From the NCBI RefSeq assembly GCF_000974445.1, contig NZ_BBOJ01000042.1, positions 1-41,057 on the forward strand: a stretch of DNA of 41,057 nt. The letters are read 5' to 3'. The first letter of the stretch is position 1; the number at the start of each line of letters is the position of its first letter. The translations under genes and the position numbers were made by a program. Source of the DNA: Lentzea aerocolonigenes (GTDB lineage Bacteria; Actinomycetota; Actinomycetes; Mycobacteriales; Pseudonocardiaceae). The notes beneath the pieces were generated by a model that was not told where the DNA came from, made no database searches, and was given only the letters and a program-made list of their open reading frames with translations. This document shows positions 7,175 through 14,964 of this stretch, one piece after another.

Positions 7175-7620
7175 GCGTGGTGGTGATCGGGGTGGGCAAC
7201 GAGTTCCGCCGCGACGACGGAGTGGGTCCCGCCGTGGCTCGCGCGCTGGCCGCGTCCGGGATCCGCGCGGAGATCAGCGACGGCGACCCGGTCCGGCTGA
7301 TGGAGGCGTGGGACGGGGCCGAGGTCGTCGTGATCGTCGACGCGGTCCGGTGCACGCCGTCGGTGCCCGGCCGCTGGCACCGCACCACCCTGCCGCACAG
7401 CATTCCCGCCGCGAGCTCCCACGGCTTCGGTGTTCCCGAGGCCGTGGAGCTCGCCGAGGCACTCGACCGCCGCCCGCAGCAGCTGGTGATCTACGCCGTG
7501 GAGGTGGCAGACGTCGGTTTCGGAACGTCGCTGAGCCCTGCTGTGGAAGCCGCGGTGGTTCCGCTGACCGCGGCGGTGCTGACCGAGGTGACCACCGAAT
7601 TCCCAATGCCAGGTCATTGA
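7171..7620 (+). CDS. Hydrogenase maturation protease for the group 3b enzyme
   Basis: The product is 149 aa of the HyaD/HycI (HoxM) peptidase family. It opens with VVVIGVGNEFRRDDGVG, the family's GxGNxxxxDDGxG signature, whose acidic residue helps sense nickel. IVDAVR and SSHGFG hold the further expected Asp and His positions. It cuts the C-terminal tail of the HyhL precursor after the L2 histidine. It starts with GTG overlapping the hyhL stop. It is the last gene of the operon and is distinct from the second protease at 12352-12819, which presumably serves HhyL. Confidence 0.9.
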   Translation: MSVVVIGVGNEFRRDDGVGPAVARALAASGIRAEISDGDPVRLMEAWDGAEVVVIVDAVRCTPSVPGRWHRTTLPHSIPAASSHGFGVPEAVELAEALDRRPQQLVIYAVEVADVGFGTSLSPAVEAAVVPLTAAVLTEVTTEFPMPGH

Positions 7621-7641
7621 TTTCCGGCGTTGCCCCAGGCC

Positions 7642-7657
7642 GGGACAGATGTGTCCC
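7642..7657. promoter_or_regulatory. Palindrome GGGACA-N4-TGTCCC in the gap after the group 3b operon
   Basis: The gap 7621-7825 holds no gene. It starts with this 6+6 bp palindrome (GATG centre), followed by an AT-richer stretch (CACAATTCCCAGATCTGTCCG). It is not followed by a T-run, so a terminator is doubtful. The 6-nt spacing between GGGAC and GTCCC differs from the DosR-like boxes. It could be an operator for the MEDS gene at 7826. A similar GACA-N4-TGTC occurs at 16254-16265. Confidence 0.35.
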
Positions 7658-7825
7658 ACAATTCCCAGATCTGTCCGTTTGCGCTGGTCAAGGCGGCCAC
7701 AAATGGGAGTTCCACGGTCGTTGCCCGAACGTTAGTATCCGGCCGACGCGTTTCCGTCCGCCACCTGTGACACGCGTCGGACAAGTCGTCACCCGACTGA
7801 AATTCACGCCCGATCGATTGGGAGA

Positions 7826-8830
7826 GTGATCACGCTGAGGACCTCGGCGCACCCCGCCTTCCTCCACCAGGGCTGCTTCTACGGCAGCGACGCGGAGTTT
7901 CTCGCGATGGCAGTCCCCTTCGTCCTGGGTGGACTGCGCAGCGACGAACCCGTACTGGTGGCCACGACTCCGGCGAACCTGGAACTCCTGCACGCCGAGA
8001 TCGGTCAGGAGGCCGAGGTCGACTACGTGGAGCGGGAGCACCTCGGGCTGAGACCGCCGCAGCGGGCCACGGCCATCCACCGCTACTGGAGCCGCCACCA
8101 CTCCCCGGCCACGTCCCGTGCGGTGCGGGTGCTGTCCGAACCGGAGTGGACCGACAGGCCCGCCCGCGAGGTGTCGGCGTGGCAGCGCATGGAGGCGGCG
8201 CTCAACGTCGTGCTGGCCGACACCCAGATCTGGATGATCTGCCCGTACGACACCAGAACAACCAGTCCGCACATCGTCGACGACGCCCGCCGGACCCATC
8301 CCGAATGCGTGGTGGGACACCGGGTCGAGCCCTCCTCGCTGTTCATGCGGCCGGAGGAGTTCGCACGGTCGCACGTGGAACCGATGCCACCGGCGGCCGC
8401 CGAAGGGCTCTTCCGGTTCGAGGGCGACCTGACCGCCGTGCGCCGGTACGCGCTCAGGGCGGCCGCCCGCCTGCTGCGGTCCGACGACGCCGCGGCGGGC
8501 ATGTTCGGCATCGCCGTGGGTGAGGCTGTCGAGTACCTCGACAGCCAGGGGGTCGAGCGGGCCGCGGTGTGGCTGCGGCCCGCCGCGGGCCGCATCGTGT
8601 GCACGCTGCACAGCGACGAGCCGCTCGCCTGCGTGCCGACCTTCCTCGGCTACCGGCCGCCCGACGTGGTGCGCGAGCCGGGTGACGGCCTGTGGCTCAC
8701 CAACCAGATCTGCGAGTGGCTCGACGTGACCTCGGACGCGTCCGGCTGCACCATCGAGCTGGCGATGCCCGGCGACTCGGGCGGCGAGATGAAGCGCGCC
8801 GAGAGGCAGCGGCTCGCGTTCGGCGCCTGA
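7826..8830 (+). CDS. MEDS-domain sensor with ATPase-like (anti-sigma type) C-terminus
   Basis: The product is 334 aa. Residues about 5-180 match the MEDS/DcmR sensory domain pattern (HQGCFYGSDAEFLAMAVPFVLGGL at the start). The C-terminal part, including GIAVGEAVEYLDSQGVERAAVWLRP, resembles the RsbW-like histidine kinase ATPase fold used by actinobacterial anti-sigma factors. Such proteins sense a small ligand or stress and control a sigma factor or partner by binding; I see no DNA-binding domain. It lies alone between the two hydrogenase blocks and converges with hypB, with 4 nt between stops. I infer it senses a condition relevant to hydrogenase expression. No sigma factor gene lies next to it. 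Confidence 0.8.
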   Translation: MITLRTSAHPAFLHQGCFYGSDAEFLAMAVPFVLGGLRSDEPVLVATTPANLELLHAEIGQEAEVDYVEREHLGLRPPQRATAIHRYWSRHHSPATSRAVRVLSEPEWTDRPAREVSAWQRMEAALNVVLADTQIWMICPYDTRTTSPHIVDDARRTHPECVVGHRVEPSSLFMRPEEFARSHVEPMPPAAAEGLFRFEGDLTAVRRYALRAAARLLRSDDAAAGMFGIAVGEAVEYLDSQGVERAAVWLRPAAGRIVCTLHSDEPLACVPTFLGYRPPDVVREPGDGLWLTNQICEWLDVTSDASGCTIELAMPGDSGGEMKRAERQRLAFGA

Positions 8831-8834
8831 GCGG

Positions 8835-9512
8835 TCACGGAACCCAGCCGCGGACGAGGTCGGTCCACACCTCGAAGCCGGTGCCCCCGGTGGCGGACAA
8901 CCGGATCAGCGCGGCACGCGGGTTGACCCGGTCCAGGTGCCCGGCGAAGGCGTCCACGTCGAAGTCCAGGTGCGGCAACAGATCTGTCTTGTTGAGCACG
9001 ACCACGTCCGCCGCGGCGAACATGTGCGGGTACTTCAGCGGTTTGTTCTCGCCCTCGGTGACCGACGCGACCACCACGCGGTGCCGCTCGCCCAGGTCGA
9101 ACAGCGCCGGGCACACCAGGTTGCCGACGTTCTCGACGAAGACCACCGAGTGCGCCGGCGGTGCCAGGTCGTCCAGTGCGGCTGCCACCACGCCCGCGTC
9201 GAGGTGGCAGCCCGCGCCGGTGTTCACCTGGACCGCCCGGCACCCGGTCGCGCGGATCCGCTCGGCGTCGAAGGACGTCTCCTGGTCGCCTTCGACCACC
9301 GACACGACCGGATCCCCGCCGAGGTCGCGGATCGTGCGCTCCAGCAGGGTCGTCTTGCCGGAGCCCGGTGAGCTCATCAGGTTCACCGCGAGGACGTCCC
9401 GCTGCGCGAGCCACTCCCGGTTGCGGTGGGCGAGGTCGTCGTTGCGGGCGAGCACCCGTTGCTCCAACGGGATGGTCACCGAGTTCGCGGAGCAGCCGCA
9501 GGTGCCGCACAC
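8835..9512 (-). CDS. hypB: Hydrogenase nickel-incorporation GTPase HypB
   Basis: The product is 225 aa. It begins VCGTCGCS, a CxxCxC nickel-binding N-terminus. The P-loop GSGKTT, Walker B-like and switch regions (VEGDQETS, VVLNKTDLL) of SIMIBI GTPases follow. HypB works with HypA to deliver nickel to the large-subunit precursor using GTP hydrolysis. The GTG at 9512 is chosen because GGAGGTGAGC stands just upstream and the conserved Cys motif follows at once; the longer frame lies in hypA. It overlaps the end of hypA by 37 nt. It is the last gene of the minus-strand maturation operon, and this window has no other hypB. Confidence 0.94.
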   Translation of the reverse strand: MCGTCGCSANSVTIPLEQRVLARNDDLAHRNREWLAQRDVLAVNLMSSPGSGKTTLLERTIRDLGGDPVVSVVEGDQETSFDAERIRATGCRAVQVNTGAGCHLDAGVVAAALDDLAPPAHSVVFVENVGNLVCPALFDLGERHRVVVASVTEGENKPLKYPHMFAAADVVVLNKTDLLPHLDFDVDAFAGHLDRVNPRAALIRLSATGGTGFEVWTDLVRGWVP

Positions 9513-9847
9513 GGAACGCTCACCTCCACTGATCTGATGCGCAGTTCGTTGCCGGACAGGACTTCCGCGTGCGCGCTGCCGCAGGCAGGACACAGGACGA
9601 TCAGGGAGTCGGCCTCGTACTCGGTGGCGCAGTCGCGGCACAGGACGCGGCCGGGCGGTTCCGCGATCTCGAGCCGGGCACCCGCCACCGTCGTGCCCTC
9701 GGCCACCAGGTCGAAGCAGAACCGGACCGCGTCGGCGACCACGCCGGAGAGCTTGCCGATCTCCAGCCGCACCACGGTGACCCTCTTGTCCCCCAAGCGT
9801 TCGGCGATCGCCGCGACGACCTCCTGGGTGATCGACACCTCGTGCAT
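9476..9847 (-). CDS. hypA: Hydrogenase nickel chaperone HypA
   Basis: The product is 123 aa. It starts MHEVSI, whose His2 binds nickel in the family. Two CxxC pairs of the zinc site follow (CRDC near 71-74, CPAC near 86-89). It partners HypB in nickel insertion. The ATG directly follows the hypE stop without a gap. The C-terminal extension (VPCAAPAAAPRTR) is slightly longer than in short HypA proteins and is encoded within the overlap with hypB. Confidence 0.94.
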   Translation of the reverse strand: MHEVSITQEVVAAIAERLGDKRVTVVRLEIGKLSGVVADAVRFCFDLVAEGTTVAGARLEIAEPPGRVLCRDCATEYEADSLIVLCPACGSAHAEVLSGNELRIRSVEVSVPCAAPAAAPRTR

Positions 9848-10924
9848 TCAGCAGATCCTCGGCAGCGGGTCGCCGACCAGCACGTCGCAGATCCTGGTGC
9901 CGCCGAACCCGGTGCGCAGCAGCACCAGACCGGGCGGATCGGCGGCGACGCGTCCGATCACCGCCGCGCCCGCACCGAGTGGATGGCCTCGCAGCGCGGC
10001 GAGAGCGCGATCCGTCTCGGCCCCGTCCACCACGGCGACGAACCGGCCCTCACAGGCCACGTACAACGGGTCGATGCCCAGCAGCTCGGCCGCTCCCCGC
10101 ACCTCCGGCCGGACGGGAACCGCGTCCTCGTCCACGACCACCGCGACCTCCGCCGCCCTGGCGATCTCGTTCAGCACGGTCGCGACACCGCCGCGCGTGG
10201 CGTCGCGCATCATCCGCACACCGGAAGTGGCCGTCAGCAAGGCGTCCACGACCCCGTGCAGCGGCGCGGTGTCGGAGACCAGACCTTCCGCCTCGATCCC
10301 GAGATCGCCGCGCGCCAGCATGATCGTCACGCCGTGGTCGCCGATCGGCCCGGACACGATCAACGCGTCACCCGGCCGCACACCGGACGTGCCCAGCCGC
10401 CAGGGGTGCTCGACCACCCCCACCCCGGCGGTGTTGATGTAGCAGCCGTCGCCCTTGCCGCGCTCGACGACCTTGGTGTCGCCGGCGACGACGAGCACGC
10501 CGGCGGCCTCGGCGGCGGCCGCCATCGAGGCGGCGATGCTTTCGAGGTCGGCGACCGGAAGTCCTTCCTCCAGGATGAAACCTGCCGTCAGGTAGAGCGG
10601 CCGGGCACCGGAGACGGCGAGGTCGTTCACCGTGCCGTTCACCGCCAGGTCGCCGATGTCACCGCCGGGGAAGAACAACGGGGTGACCACGAACGAGTCG
10701 GTGCTGAGTGCCAGCCGGGAGCACCCGATCTCCAGCTCGGCCGCGTCGGTCAGCGGTTCGAGCCTCGGGTTGCGGAACTCCTCCAGGAAGACGGCGTCGA
10801 TCAGCGTGCTGGTCGCCTTGCCGCCCGCGCCGTGCGCGAGGGTGATCCGTTCCTCCTTGACCCCGGCCCGGCGCCTGCGAGCCCGCTCGATGCGGTCCAG
10901 CACCTGTTGTTCCCTGTCGTTCAT
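9848..10924 (-). CDS. hypE: Carbamoyl-dehydratase HypE for cyanide ligand synthesis
   Basis: The product is 358 aa of the PurM/ThiL-like ATP-dependent family: LAHGAGGKAT at the N-terminus, then VNDLAVSGARP, DTKVVERGKGDG and the MRDATRGG stretch. It ends in PRIC; the terminal cysteine is the one that is carbamoylated by HypF and dehydrated to thiocyanate for the Fe(CN)2CO group. Its ATG overlaps the hypD stop (ATGA). A much longer open frame upstream is only the shadow of hypD. Family length and end are intact. Confidence 0.95.
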   Translation of the reverse strand: MNDREQQVLDRIERARRRRAGVKEERITLAHGAGGKATSTLIDAVFLEEFRNPRLEPLTDAAELEIGCSRLALSTDSFVVTPLFFPGGDIGDLAVNGTVNDLAVSGARPLYLTAGFILEEGLPVADLESIAASMAAAAEAAGVLVVAGDTKVVERGKGDGCYINTAGVGVVEHPWRLGTSGVRPGDALIVSGPIGDHGVTIMLARGDLGIEAEGLVSDTAPLHGVVDALLTATSGVRMMRDATRGGVATVLNEIARAAEVAVVVDEDAVPVRPEVRGAAELLGIDPLYVACEGRFVAVVDGAETDRALAALRGHPLGAGAAVIGRVAADPPGLVLLRTGFGGTRICDVLVGDPLPRIC

Positions 10925-12048
10925 CGCACACTCGCTTCCCGCACGCGGGCTCGGGTGAACCGGCCGAAGTTGTAGTAGGCGGCGCAGGCACCCTCCGGCG
11001 ACACCATGCACGTGCCGATCGGGGTCTCCGGGGTGCAGGCGGTGCCGAACACCTTGCACTCCCACGGTTTCAGCACACCTTTGAGCACCTCGCCGCACTG
11101 GCAGGACTTCGGGTCCGCGACCCGCACACCGGGAAGGTCGAACAGGCGCTCCGCGTCGAAGCGGGCGTACTCCTCGCGCAGCCGCAGGGCGGAGTGCGAG
11201 ATGAACCCGAGACCGCGCCACTCGAAGTACGGCCGCAGCTCCATCACCTCGGTGATCACCTTGAGCGCCGTCGGGTTCCCCTGCCACGGAACGACTCTCG
11301 CGTACTGGTTCTCGACCTCGGCGCGCCCGTCGCGCACCTGGAGCATGAGCTGGTAGATCGACTGCAGCACGTCCAACGGCTCGAAGCCAGCCACCACGAG
11401 CGGTTTCCCGTAGTCCCGCACGATGAACCGGTACGGCTCGCAGCCGATCACCGTGGACACGTGACCAGGCCCCAGGAAACCGTCCAGCCGCTGGTCCGGC
11501 GAGTCCAGGATCGCCTTGATCGCCGGGAGGATCGTGACGTGGTTGCAGAAGACCGAGAAGTTCTCCAGCCCCTCCTTCGCCGCCCTCAGCACGGTCATCG
11601 CCGTGGACGGCGCGGTGGTCTCGAACCCGATCGCCATGAACACGACCCGCACGTCCGGCCGTTCCCGCGCGATCTTCAGCGCGTCCAGCGGCGAGTAGAC
11701 CATCCGGATGTTCGTGCCCTCGGCGTTGGAGTCGAAGAAGTTCCCGCCGCCGCCGGGAACCCGCATCATGTCGCCGAACGACGTCATCAGCACACCGGGC
11801 TGGCGCGCGATGTGGATCGCGTCGTCCACGCGTCCCATCGGGATAACGCAGACCGGACAGCCGGGACCGTGCACCAGCGTGATGTTCTCCGGCAGGTAGT
11901 CCTCGATGCCGTGCTTGTAGATGGTGTGCGTGTGGCCGCCGCAGACCTCCATGAACTTGTACTCGCGGCCCGGCCCGCACAGGCGGGCGATCTCCGCCGC
12001 CAGGGCTCTGGCCTTGTCCGCGTCGCGATATTCGTCGACGAACCGCAT
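10921..12048 (-). CDS. hypD: Hydrogenase Fe-cofactor assembly scaffold HypD
   Basis: The product is 375 aa. It shows MEVCGGHTHTIYKHG, HGPGCPVCVIP and the C-terminal Cys-rich block from CQCGEVLKG to SPEGACAAYY that binds the [4Fe-4S] cluster. HypD with HypC assembles the Fe(CN)2CO unit. I prefer the ATG at 12048, since AGAAGG lies 8 nt upstream and overlaps the alternative GTG at 12057. It lies in the operon between hypC and hypE. Confidence 0.94.
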   Translation of the reverse strand: MRFVDEYRDADKARALAAEIARLCGPGREYKFMEVCGGHTHTIYKHGIEDYLPENITLVHGPGCPVCVIPMGRVDDAIHIARQPGVLMTSFGDMMRVPGGGGNFFDSNAEGTNIRMVYSPLDALKIARERPDVRVVFMAIGFETTAPSTAMTVLRAAKEGLENFSVFCNHVTILPAIKAILDSPDQRLDGFLGPGHVSTVIGCEPYRFIVRDYGKPLVVAGFEPLDVLQSIYQLMLQVRDGRAEVENQYARVVPWQGNPTALKVITEVMELRPYFEWRGLGFISHSALRLREEYARFDAERLFDLPGVRVADPKSCQCGEVLKGVLKPWECKVFGTACTPETPIGTCMVSPEGACAAYYNFGRFTRARVREASVR

Positions 12049-12074
12049 GTCGCGCACCTTCTGGTCGGTTCGGG

Positions 12075-12347
12075 CTAGTCGATCTGGGAATCCCGCAGCG
12101 CGTCCATCTCGTCCTGGTACGCCTTGCCGAGGGTCTCCAGGAACTCGAGCGCCGACCGGGCCTCCTCCTCGTCGATCTTCGACATCGCGAAGCCGACGTG
12201 GATCAGCACCCAGTCACCGCAGCTGACGCCCTCGTCGGCGAGCAGACCGATGTTGATCGTGCGCCGGACGCCGCTGACGTCCACCTTCGCGAGGTCCGGG
12301 TGGTCCTCCTGGATCTCGACGACCTCTCCCGGTATGCCCAGGCACAT
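12075..12347 (-). CDS. hypC: Hydrogenase assembly chaperone HypC
   Basis: The product is 90 aa. It starts MCLGIPGEVVEI, the HypC/HybG signature, whose Cys2 binds the iron precursor and the large subunit. The VDVSGVRRTINIGLL and VSCGDWVLIHVGFAMSKID stretches are also typical. It carries the Fe(CN)2CO unit from HypD to the hydrogenase precursor. It starts 4 nt after the protease stop. A second, divergent HypC-like gene is at 14746-14964, so the two may serve different large subunits or steps. Confidence 0.95.
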   Translation of the reverse strand: MCLGIPGEVVEIQEDHPDLAKVDVSGVRRTINIGLLADEGVSCGDWVLIHVGFAMSKIDEEEARSALEFLETLGKAYQDEMDALRDSQID

Positions 12348-12351
12348 CCGG

Positions 12352-12819
12352 TCACCTGCCGTGGTTCACGACGAGGTCGACCACCGCGCCGGCCGCGGTG
12401 CCGACGGCCCGCTCGACCGCCGGGCTCAGCCCCATCCGGTGGTCGAGCACCTCGGGTTCGCAGCCGACCAGCACCACTCTCCGCGGCTCGTTGCCGAGCC
12501 ACGCCACCAGGTTCAGCACCACGTCCGGTTGCATCCCGTGCGCGTCCAGGCAGGGCTCTCCGCGGACCGACGTGTCGAGCTCGACCACGTGCACGGTGCC
12601 CGCCTCGTCTCCGCGCTCGGTGGCGTCGACCAGGATCGTGAGCTCGCGGTCGGCACCGGCCAGGTCGTAGGCGAGGTGCAACCCGCGCACGCCGTAGTCG
12701 GCGACCCGCACCCACTCCGGCAGCGGCACACCGGCCAGACGCCTGACCACCTCGACACCGAAGCCGTCGTCGCCGAGGAACACGTTGCCGATCCCGGCGA
12801 CCAGCACCCGCTCGGTCAC
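12352..12819 (-). CDS. Hydrogenase maturation protease, second copy (probably for HhyL)
   Basis: The product is 155 aa: RVLVAGIGNVFLGDDGFGVEV at the start, ILVDATERG in the middle, and the HyaD/HupD pattern throughout. The family cuts the large subunit tail after the L2 histidine. The GTG at 12819 overlaps the stop of the upstream gene (GTGA). The first 15 codons of the longer frame are inside that gene and are not used. It is encoded with hypC and the group 1h-type accessory genes, so I assign it to the 22-residue HhyL tail rather than to HyhL. Confidence 0.9.
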   Translation of the reverse strand: MTERVLVAGIGNVFLGDDGFGVEVVRRLAGVPLPEWVRVADYGVRGLHLAYDLAGADRELTILVDATERGDEAGTVHVVELDTSVRGEPCLDAHGMQPDVVLNLVAWLGNEPRRVVLVGCEPEVLDHRMGLSPAVERAVGTAAGAVVDLVVNHGR

Positions 12820-14132
12820 AGCGGTTCCACCTCCTCCGGAGCGAAGTAGCGGTAGAGGCCGCACTCGTCCAGCAGGTCTGCGGCTTCGTCGTCGTCGAGC
12901 GTCACGGCCAGGTGCCAGGCGCCGTCCACATCGGACAGGACCCGGCGGACCTCGGCCACGCGGCCGGTGAGGAACATGTCCTGGGCGTCGGCGGCGCGGG
13001 AAGGGCGCAGGCGGACCTTGGAGCCCTTGCCGACCTCGGTTCCGCCGACGAGCACGTGGTCGGGGCCTTCGCTGTCACAGTCCGCGGCCGGGTTTGCCGG
13101 CTCGATGAGCGGCGAGGGCACAGCGCCCGCGCCCGCCTCCGGAAGATCCGCCGCGGACGACAGCGCCCCCACACCCGGCTCCTCGCGGCGCATCGTGCCG
13201 TGCAACGCCTCCAGCGACGCCGCGGGCAACCCCTCCACCCGGTCCAGCAGCTCGGCCGCCCGCGCGTCCGTCGCCCGCACCTGCCGCTTCTCCTCGTCGG
13301 TCAGCGTCATCGTGCGCAGGGTCAGCAGTTCGTCGATCTCCGTGCCGTCGAACAGGTCGCCGTGGCTCTGCGCGGCGATCTGCGGGTGGTCGTAGAGGAT
13401 GATCGGCGCGCACAGCACGGTGTCGCTGCGGCCCGGGCCGCCCATCAGCACCGGCCAGGTGCGCTCGTTGCGGCAGTCCGCCACCGCCTGCGCCGCCCAC
13501 TCCGGTGGGTCGATGAGCGAGATGAAGGATCCCTCGGACACCGAGAGCAGCGTGTGGGCGGCGATCAACGCGTGGTGCACGGCGGCGCCGCGGTCCGCGT
13601 CCGGCTGTGACCACGGGGAGGTGTTCACGACGTCCAGCCGCAGCCGCACCAGGCCTGGCGGCACGACGTCCGCGTGCACGGTCACCGCGCCCGAGAGCAC
13701 GGATCGGCGGCGCACCAGCCGGATTCCGCCGGCGATCGGCTCGACGTCCTGGCCGCCGGCGATCTCGAACGGGAAGCTGCCGGCGCTGCCCAGCGGCAGC
13801 TCCACGTCGACCTCGCGCTCCACCGCCTCGTCCCACGTCGTGTACTCGCGTCCCGCCACCACCGCCGACGGCACCGCCCGGTCGTCGACCTCCACGACAC
13901 GGGCCTGCAGTTGCAGGAACCTCAGGCGAACCTGCAACACGGCGTCGTGGCCGGGTACGACGAGCAGTTCGGCGTGCGAGTCCGGGTGTTCGCCGCCGGT
14001 GGTGAACGACGGAGGCATCAGCACGCCCCACTGCCACCGCAGCCGGTTCTTGGGCGCGGACGCGCGGTACGGGTAGAGCAGGTAGCCCTCGTACAGGACG
14101 GCGTCCGCGATCGCCTTCGCCAGGTCTCTCAC
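12816..14132 (-). CDS. Unrecognised 438-aa protein of group 1h hydrogenase loci
   Basis: I do not recognise a named domain. Visible points: the N-terminus VRDLAKAIADAVLYEGYLLYPYRASAPKNR is striking and looks like a conserved block. The middle is rich in beta strands, with no membrane segment and few cysteines. The C-terminus has a run ending in LLDECGLYRYFAPEEVEPL. The GTG at 14132 overlaps the preceding SIS gene stop (GTGA), and its own stop overlaps the protease start, so it is tightly coupled to maturation genes. From memory, similar proteins occur in other actinobacterial group 1h loci without known function. An assembly or ligand-binding role is an inference only. Confidence 0.85.
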   Translation of the reverse strand: MRDLAKAIADAVLYEGYLLYPYRASAPKNRLRWQWGVLMPPSFTTGGEHPDSHAELLVVPGHDAVLQVRLRFLQLQARVVEVDDRAVPSAVVAGREYTTWDEAVEREVDVELPLGSAGSFPFEIAGGQDVEPIAGGIRLVRRRSVLSGAVTVHADVVPPGLVRLRLDVVNTSPWSQPDADRGAAVHHALIAAHTLLSVSEGSFISLIDPPEWAAQAVADCRNERTWPVLMGGPGRSDTVLCAPIILYDHPQIAAQSHGDLFDGTEIDELLTLRTMTLTDEEKRQVRATDARAAELLDRVEGLPAASLEALHGTMRREEPGVGALSSAADLPEAGAGAVPSPLIEPANPAADCDSEGPDHVLVGGTEVGKGSKVRLRPSRAADAQDMFLTGRVAEVRRVLSDVDGAWHLAVTLDDDEAADLLDECGLYRYFAPEEVEPL

Positions 14133-14749
14133 AGCAGCTCCAGGGTGAGCTCCCACAGCACGTGGTAGAGCGTCGTCTGCGTCTCCTGGATCCGGTGCAC
14201 CGACGACGAAGGCACGACGAAGAGGTGGTCGATGTCGCGCGAAGCCGCCATCGCGCCACCGTCACCACCAGCGAACCCGACGGTCAGCAGGCCGCGCCGG
14301 CGGGCCTCGGCGAAGGCCGGTCCCAGGTTGGCGGAGCTGCCGCTGGTCGACAGGCCGACCGCGATGTCGCCGGTGCGCCCGAACGTCGCGATCTGCCGGG
14401 AGAACACCACGTCGAACCCGACGTCGTTGGACAACGCGGTGATCACGGCGATGTCGTTGGTCAGCCCGATCGCGGGCAGCGGGTGCGCCGCGCTCACGAA
14501 CAGGCTCGCGAGGTCCTGGGCGTCCGTCGAGCTGCCGCCGTTGCCGAACGCGAGAAGCCTGCCACCGCGGGCGAACCGCTCCGCCATCGCCTCGGCGCAG
14601 TCCGCGAGCCGGGCGGAGTCCGCCTCGAACACCCTGTCCCGCAGGGCGATCGCGTCCCTGATCTTCTCCCTGGTGGACTCGGCCACCTGAGCAAGGGTGT
14701 CCACTTCGGACCGCTGGTCGGACAGGAACGGGTACAGCGCCTCCATCAT
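14129..14749 (-). CDS. SIS-domain protein (GmhA-like phosphosugar isomerase fold), copy 2
   Basis: The product is 206 aa. The SIS fold spans about residues 30-190, with LLAFGNGGSSTDAQDLASLF (phosphate-binding loop), VGLSTSGSSANLGPAFAEA, and a helix ending TLYHVLWELTLELL. It resembles sedoheptulose-7-phosphate isomerase GmhA. No heptose biosynthesis genes are here; it sits between a HypC-like gene and the unrecognised protein gene, with 4-nt overlaps on both sides. Its substrate is unknown. GmhA enzymes have specific Glu and His catalytic residues; candidates (H191-like in YHVLWEL, E in QETQTT) are present but not proven. A role in hydrogenase maturation is inferred from context. Confidence 0.88.
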   Translation of the reverse strand: MMEALYPFLSDQRSEVDTLAQVAESTREKIRDAIALRDRVFEADSARLADCAEAMAERFARGGRLLAFGNGGSSTDAQDLASLFVSAAHPLPAIGLTNDIAVITALSNDVGFDVVFSRQIATFGRTGDIAVGLSTSGSSANLGPAFAEARRRGLLTVGFAGGDGGAMAASRDIDHLFVVPSSSVHRIQETQTTLYHVLWELTLELL

Positions 14750-14964
14750 CGGGACACCACCGCGATCGCCTCACCGGCGTGCAGCAGCACCACGTCGCCG
14801 ACCTGTGCGGTCACCAGTGCGACGCTCACCTCCTGGAAGCAGCCGTTCTCCGCCCAGACCACCGCCATGTCCTCGTCGAGCAACCGCACCACCGTGCCCG
14901 GTGCGGCGAGGTCCGCGCACGTGATGCAGACGTCCTCGCGGCACACAGGTTTCTCGTCGCTCAC
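14746..14964 (-). CDS. Divergent HypC/HupF-like chaperone
   Basis: The product is 72 aa, read VSDEKPVCREDVCITCADLAAPGTVV... The core (GTVVRLLDEDMAVVWAENGCFQEVSVALV...VGDVVLLHAGEAIAVV) fits the HypC beta-barrel. However, the family N-terminus MCxGxP is replaced by a Cys-richer segment with three cysteines (C8, C13, C16). The start is the GTG that overlaps the upstream SIS stop, and the end overlaps the next SIS start. It may hold a metal or act on a specific partner instead of carrying the iron unit like ordinary HypC. Confidence 0.82.
   Translation of the reverse strand: MSDEKPVCREDVCITCADLAAPGTVVRLLDEDMAVVWAENGCFQEVSVALVTAQVGDVVLLHAGEAIAVVSR

Noticed and set aside
7642..7657. GGGACA-N4-TGTCCC counted as a DosR-like box
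   Set aside because: The spacing between GGGAC and GTCCC is 6, not 4, and it lies about 170 nt from the next start, so it is listed separately.
9848..11980. A 710-codon open frame on the minus strand
   Set aside because: Only the last 358 codons are HypE; the front part is a shadow of hypD in another frame. The hypE ATG overlaps the hypD stop.
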